In this document: positions 4,906-7,720 of the stretch, in pieces
How the letters are laid out: every line of letters starts with the position of its first letter
Position numbering within the stretch: the stretch's first letter is position 1
From: Planctomycetaceae bacterium
GTDB taxonomy: Bacteria; Planctomycetota; Planctomycetia; Pirellulales; Lacipirellulaceae
NCBI GenBank assembly: GCA_002713555.1
Contig: PATG01000045.1
Span: forward strand, 13,785-21,504
Direction of reading: 5' to 3'
Length of the DNA: 7,720 nucleotides
The notes under the pieces: generated by a model
Database searches by the model: none
What the model was told of the DNA's origin: nothing
What the model saw: only the letters and a program-made list of their open reading frames with translations
Position numbers and translations under genes: made by a program

Positions 4906-7113
4906 CTAGTGCTCGCCTGGGCGATAGCTCTTAACAGCCCCTGCGAGTACTTGCTTGCGTGTGAAGAGTTCAGGTTTAAGTCGCTTTTTGGCCAATAGAG
5001 ACGCCTGATCAAAGTAGTGCGGTGAGTCGGGATTACCATTTGTGCCGAAGGGGATAACGCTGGCTCCACGGACCCCATCAGGAGTAAATTCATAAGTTGC
5101 CAGATAGGATGTTCCGACCAATCCATACCGACGACGTTGCGAGATGACCCAGGGGATTTTTAAGCTGGGCGTAAAATACTGGGTGAAAACAACTCCCATA
5201 GGTCCGTGTCCCGCCAGGGAAGGCAAACTGTCTGCATTGTCATCGAAACGGGCATCTACGAGATCAGGTAGATGAGGCTGTCGTTGAATACGGTAGACCT
5301 CGCCATAGGGAACGCGCCAATCGCCATGCATTGTTCGTATTTGCTCTGCTGCTCGAACAAGGGCTTCGAGCTGTTTCTGTGGTTTATCAACGTACAAAGC
5401 TCGCATCGATTCGCCCGGGTAGCCCTGGCCATACAATTGCTCGTACCAGGCATGGCAGAGGGTTGCAGCCGTTGAATCGAATGTGATACGTGCATCCCAA
5501 GCCAAAAGATGCTCTAAAAAAGGTCGCACGCGCCGGGCCATTTCTGGGTTGTCCCGTTCAAGCAATTGGAACTTTTCTGCATAGGATGGCAATTCGTGAC
5601 GGGCCCAGTAGACTTCGTTGTCGAAAGCAGCCCGTTGCCAGGCTGTGAAATCCACCGAGTTCATGGACCTCAGGAGTTCTAAAGATCTTAGTGCGCGGCG
5701 CTTGTGTTGGTCTGCATCTCCCATCATGTAAAGCGGAAAATCCTCTCGTCGTGGATTGTCACCATCTGTGGTTATCAATGGTGAAGAATTACAATTTTGA
5801 ACAAAACCGGCCGCTGGGTTTAGCACTTGAGGAAGCTCTTCCAAAGTGTGAATTCCCAACCATTGTGTTGCTGGATCACTTCCGTCAACGGGTTTTGACC
5901 AGTCGAAATTTGCATTCCGTCTTGGGATTCTACCCGTGTAAAGATAAAAAATATTTCCATCTGCGTCTGCATACACAACATTCATGTAAAGCACCTGCAT
6001 CATACTCAGTGCCTGGCGGAATTCTGCCAGATTCTGCGATTTGGCCATCTGCAGCCATTGTCGCATTGGAATAGTTTCGAAGAGTCCAGAGATGCGAGCC
6101 GCCAGCATGGTCTGCTTGTCTTCTTGGGCAACGATAGGGCCTTGATGGGTTTTGCGAAACTCAAATTCTCGCGATTCTAATCCACGCGTTTTGCGCACTT
6201 GGATTGTTTCTTTCCAAAGTTCTGCCATGCGCCAGCCTTCCGCATAGCGATAGGCAAGAGGGTTTTGGGCATCGTCAAAATGCACGCGCCAGCAGTCTGC
6301 GATATCAGGTTCATTCGATACCATTGTCCACCCCAAACGATGATTGTGTCCCAATGCAAGTGTGGGACATCCATAGAAGCCAGCACCAATGAAGTTCCAG
6401 CCCGGATTGTTGGATCGGGTTTCACAGTGCAAGTGGACCTCCATCAACTGGGCAAAGCCGAACCAGGGCATATGCGGGTTGGCCAGCAACATGGTACCGC
6501 CCGACTGGGTGCGTTCTCCACTGAGGGCCCAGCCATTACTACCCGTAGCGGTCCAGATATGCGGATTCCGCCGAGGCATATAACCGCTATCTTTTAGACC
6601 AAGAAACCGAAAGCATAACTCCAGCGCAATATGTCGATGGTAAGCCAACACGTGCCATGGCTCAAAACGTTTGATGAGTTGTGGCTGTACTTCAGGGTGT
6701 GTTTCCAGGTAATAATTAATACCTGCAACGAATGCTGAATAGAGTTGTTGTGATGTTGCATCGAGGGCTGCGTAATCACGCCGACTGCGCGGTACGATTT
6801 CAAAAGCTCTGTTGAGCAGGTCGGAGTTCAAGCCCTGCGGTCCATGCACTTCAGCATAGCGACCGAGGGCTAGAATATAGACGTCTTCAACTTGCCAAAA
6901 AAAATCTTCGGCTTGCACATAGCCAAAACCAAAAATAACACTCGCATCGTTCTCCCCAAACACGTGGGCCACGCCATACGCATCGCGGTGAATCCGTACC
7001 TGCGCCGCCAACTGTTCGGCATGGATACCTTCCGCACGCAGTGGGTGTGTCCAACCTATTGCAACAAACCCGCACAGAGCGAAGAAACATGTTTTAGCAA
7101 CTGGGCAAGACAT
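4906..7113 (-). CDS. Penicillin acylase family N-terminal nucleophile hydrolase, exported
   Basis: A 735-residue precursor of the S45 penicillin amidase family, which cleaves amide bonds of acylated substrates (beta-lactams, acyl-homoserine lactones, lipopeptides). Residues 1-27 form a Sec signal peptide ending near LRAEG. The alpha part carries RIHRDAYGVAHVFGENDA (40-57), GYVQAEDFFWQ (64-74) and LGRYAEVHG (83-91). Self-cleavage is expected at Gly191-Ser192 in TATGSNGWALSG, leaving Ser192 as the catalytic N-terminal nucleophile of a 544-residue beta chain. His214 in ANPHMPW is residue 23 of that chain, matching the conserved His of related acylases. LGHNHRLGWTM (254-264), NCNSSP (440-445, candidate oxyanion Asn) and SPHYFDQ (697-703) complete the pattern, so it looks active. 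An in-frame TGA lies three codons before the ATG, fixing it as the first usable start. No clear ribosome-binding site is seen. The substrate cannot be told from sequence. Location is probably periplasmic. Confidence 0.9.
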   Translation of the reverse strand: MSCPVAKTCFFALCGFVAIGWTHPLRAEGIHAEQLAAQVRIHRDAYGVAHVFGENDASVIFGFGYVQAEDFFWQVEDVYILALGRYAEVHGPQGLNSDLLNRAFEIVPRSRRDYAALDATSQQLYSAFVAGINYYLETHPEVQPQLIKRFEPWHVLAYHRHIALELCFRFLGLKDSGYMPRRNPHIWTATGSNGWALSGERTQSGGTMLLANPHMPWFGFAQLMEVHLHCETRSNNPGWNFIGAGFYGCPTLALGHNHRLGWTMVSNEPDIADCWRVHFDDAQNPLAYRYAEGWRMAELWKETIQVRKTRGLESREFEFRKTHQGPIVAQEDKQTMLAARISGLFETIPMRQWLQMAKSQNLAEFRQALSMMQVLYMNVVYADADGNIFYLYTGRIPRRNANFDWSKPVDGSDPATQWLGIHTLEELPQVLNPAAGFVQNCNSSPLITTDGDNPRREDFPLYMMGDADQHKRRALRSLELLRSMNSVDFTAWQRAAFDNEVYWARHELPSYAEKFQLLERDNPEMARRVRPFLEHLLAWDARITFDSTAATLCHAWYEQLYGQGYPGESMRALYVDKPQKQLEALVRAAEQIRTMHGDWRVPYGEVYRIQRQPHLPDLVDARFDDNADSLPSLAGHGPMGVVFTQYFTPSLKIPWVISQRRRYGLVGTSYLATYEFTPDGVRGASVIPFGTNGNPDSPHYFDQASLLAKKRLKPELFTRKQVLAGAVKSYRPGEH

Positions 7114-7183
7114 TATGGATCACAACAGGGACATAGCCATTAAAGTTCTTCCAGGAACAACGCTGCACGACAAGACCAAGTGC

Positions 7184-7210
7184 CCCGTTCCCACGGGTGA
7201 ACCATTTTTT
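7184..7210 (+). terminator. Weak terminator-like hairpin with T run
   Basis: CCCGT (7184-7188) and ACGGG (7193-7197) form a 5-bp stem with a 4-base loop, followed after seven bases by six T (7205-7210) on the plus strand. The stem is short and the T run is displaced. There is no plus-strand gene to terminate, so it may be fortuitous. It lies between the acylase start and the IS remnant. Confidence 0.2.
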
Positions 7211-7428
7211 AAGTTACGGTTTTACTCTCCTTTGGACCAGCCCCTTTTGTTCTCTGAGACGTAGTCGAAGAGAATAAAAGGGGCTGGTTTGATTCTGGTG
7301 CTGGGGGACGATACCCTAAACAGCTGTGTGGACGAACTGAGTTGTAATGCCTTCTCCATCGCTCGCTGACGCGATTTGGCCCTAGTACGCACATGCTAGA
7401 CTGCTGCGCGCCTGCGGGTTGGGCTCAG
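7209..7428 (-). pseudogene. IS3-family transposase orfB remnant, catalytic core deleted
   Basis: Just past the end of orfA the frame starting at 7428 reads LSPTRRRAAV, typical of the orfB N-terminus in IS407-like IS3 elements, and then hits TAG (7396-7398). From 7358 a different frame gives WRRHYNSVRPHSCLGYRPPAPE, the conserved extreme C-terminus of the same protein. Everything between, including the DDE integrase core of over 200 residues, is missing. The junction sits on GAGCGA (7359-7364), a sequence expected at both ends of the lost segment (SER of the N-terminal VSER motif and ER of ERWRRHYN). After PAPES the frame runs into the hairpin and ends at TAA 7209, so the tail is probably not original. 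It cannot make an active transposase. Confidence 0.85.
7236..7288. repeat. Long hairpin with 20-bp stem
   Basis: Positions 7236-7255 pair with 7269-7288 over 20 consecutive base pairs, with a single G-T pair (7249/7275), around a 13-base loop that itself contains GAC-GTA-GTC. The arms have the form CCAGCCCCTTTT / AAAAGGGGCTGG. It lies at the 3' end of the orfB remnant. It could be an IS end structure, a bidirectional terminator, or an independent small palindromic repeat that inserted next to the IS. No T tract follows in the minus direction. Confidence 0.75.
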
Positions 7429-7704
7429 AAGTTTCCCGAGGCGGCTTCTTTCACAGTGGCATTGTCCAAAGCCTGATCGGCTACAAGTCTCTTCAGTCGA
7501 GCATTTGCTTTTTCGAGCTCTTTCATAGGTTTGGCCTGGTCGGTACGCAGGCCACCGTACTCCGTGCGCCAACGGCAGATAAGTCTACTCGGCAATGCCC
7601 AGCTTCTTGCTGACAGCTGGAGCCTTCAGACCCTTGGGCAAAGGCACCTCCGCTTCGCGGAGTTTGCTGATGATTTGTTCTGCTGTATAAGTCTTGCGTG
7701 GCAT
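7425..7704 (-). pseudogene. IS3-family transposase orfA, nonsense and frameshift
   Basis: The ATG at 7704 has an AAGGAG ribosome-binding site 8 bases upstream (7713-7718). The frame reads MPRKTYTAEQIISKLREAEV, the helix-turn-helix start of IS407-like orfA proteins, up to LGIAE. There codon 40, Gln in relatives, is TAG (7585-7587). Four bases where relatives have a three-base codon (7575-7578) then shift the frame by +1. From 7574 the new frame resumes the family sequence, RWRTEYGGLRTDQAKPMKEL onward through LKRLVADQALDNATVKEAASGNF, and stops at TGA 7425. The protein would normally bind the IS ends and form the leucine-zipper-like partner of orfB. Two independent lesions show it is long dead. 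Confidence 0.88.
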
Positions 7705-7720
7705 AGTATGCTCTCCTTCA

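Larger units (their letters stand above)
7236..7720 (-). mobile_element. Degenerate IS3-family element (IS407-like), truncated by the window edge
   Basis: It contains a broken orfA and an orfB reduced to its two ends, followed by a strong hairpin. An intact relative is about 1.2-1.3 kb, while this copy spans under 0.5 kb. The terminal inverted repeat on the orfA side would lie beyond 7720, and on the other side no clear IS3-type end or target duplication could be picked out. The exact left boundary (near 7209-7236) is therefore uncertain. Confidence 0.75.

Noticed and set aside
5691..6074. Plus-strand frame of 127 codons
   Set aside because: It is antisense to the acylase, whose catalytic motifs are read on the other strand.
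7144..7157. GTTC-6-GAAC palindrome upstream of the acylase, at first suggestive of a LexA-type operator
   Set aside because: Known LexA boxes are GAAC-4-GTTC or direct GTTC repeats. The half-site order and spacing do not fit, and an acylase is not an SOS gene.

Overview
The window most likely comes from a planctomycete of roughly 50% GC. The best clues are a Minf_1886-family gene, a family largely confined to Planctomycetes and Verrucomicrobia, and a secreted protein with prenyltransferase/squalene-oxidase-type repeats of the kind common in Pirellula/Rhodopirellula relatives. Every supported gene lies on the minus strand, so transcription runs from high to low coordinates. I saw no tRNA, rRNA, CRISPR array or phage module.

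From right to left: positions about 7236-7720 hold a dead IS3-family element. Its orfA has a nonsense codon and a +1 frameshift. Its orfB has lost the whole catalytic core, apparently by deletion at a 6-bp microhomology. A 20-bp-stem hairpin lies at its downstream end. Next is a 735-residue exported penicillin-acylase-type N-terminal nucleophile hydrolase (4906-7113). A PSP1-domain protein of the RicT/YaaT type with all six cysteines follows (3900-4769), with a possible promoter of its own. After a 257-bp gap comes a tightly packed three-gene cassette: a Minf_1886-family protein (3151-3642), an unlisted 45-residue single-span membrane protein (3014-3151), and the secreted prenyltransferase-repeat protein (1911-3011). 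The first two genes share one base, and the last two are 2 bp apart.

Left of the cassette, a stretch of about 1.25 kb (660-1910) has no intact gene. It carries several inverted repeats and the remains of a small secreted-protein gene (1397-1603), which has a good promoter, a Shine-Dalgarno site and a signal peptide but an in-frame stop at codon 31. The left edge is occupied by the first 219 codons of a membrane-anchored Pro/Ser/Thr-rich protein (1-659) that runs out of the window. It is easily missed because its stop codon lies outside the window.

The most promising candidate for something undescribed is the cassette at 1911-3642: a PVC-restricted soluble protein, a tiny membrane protein and an exported alpha/alpha-barrel-repeat protein without visible cyclase motifs, made from one apparently coupled message. 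The genes to its right (acylase, RicT-like) look like ordinary neighbours with no evident shared pathway.
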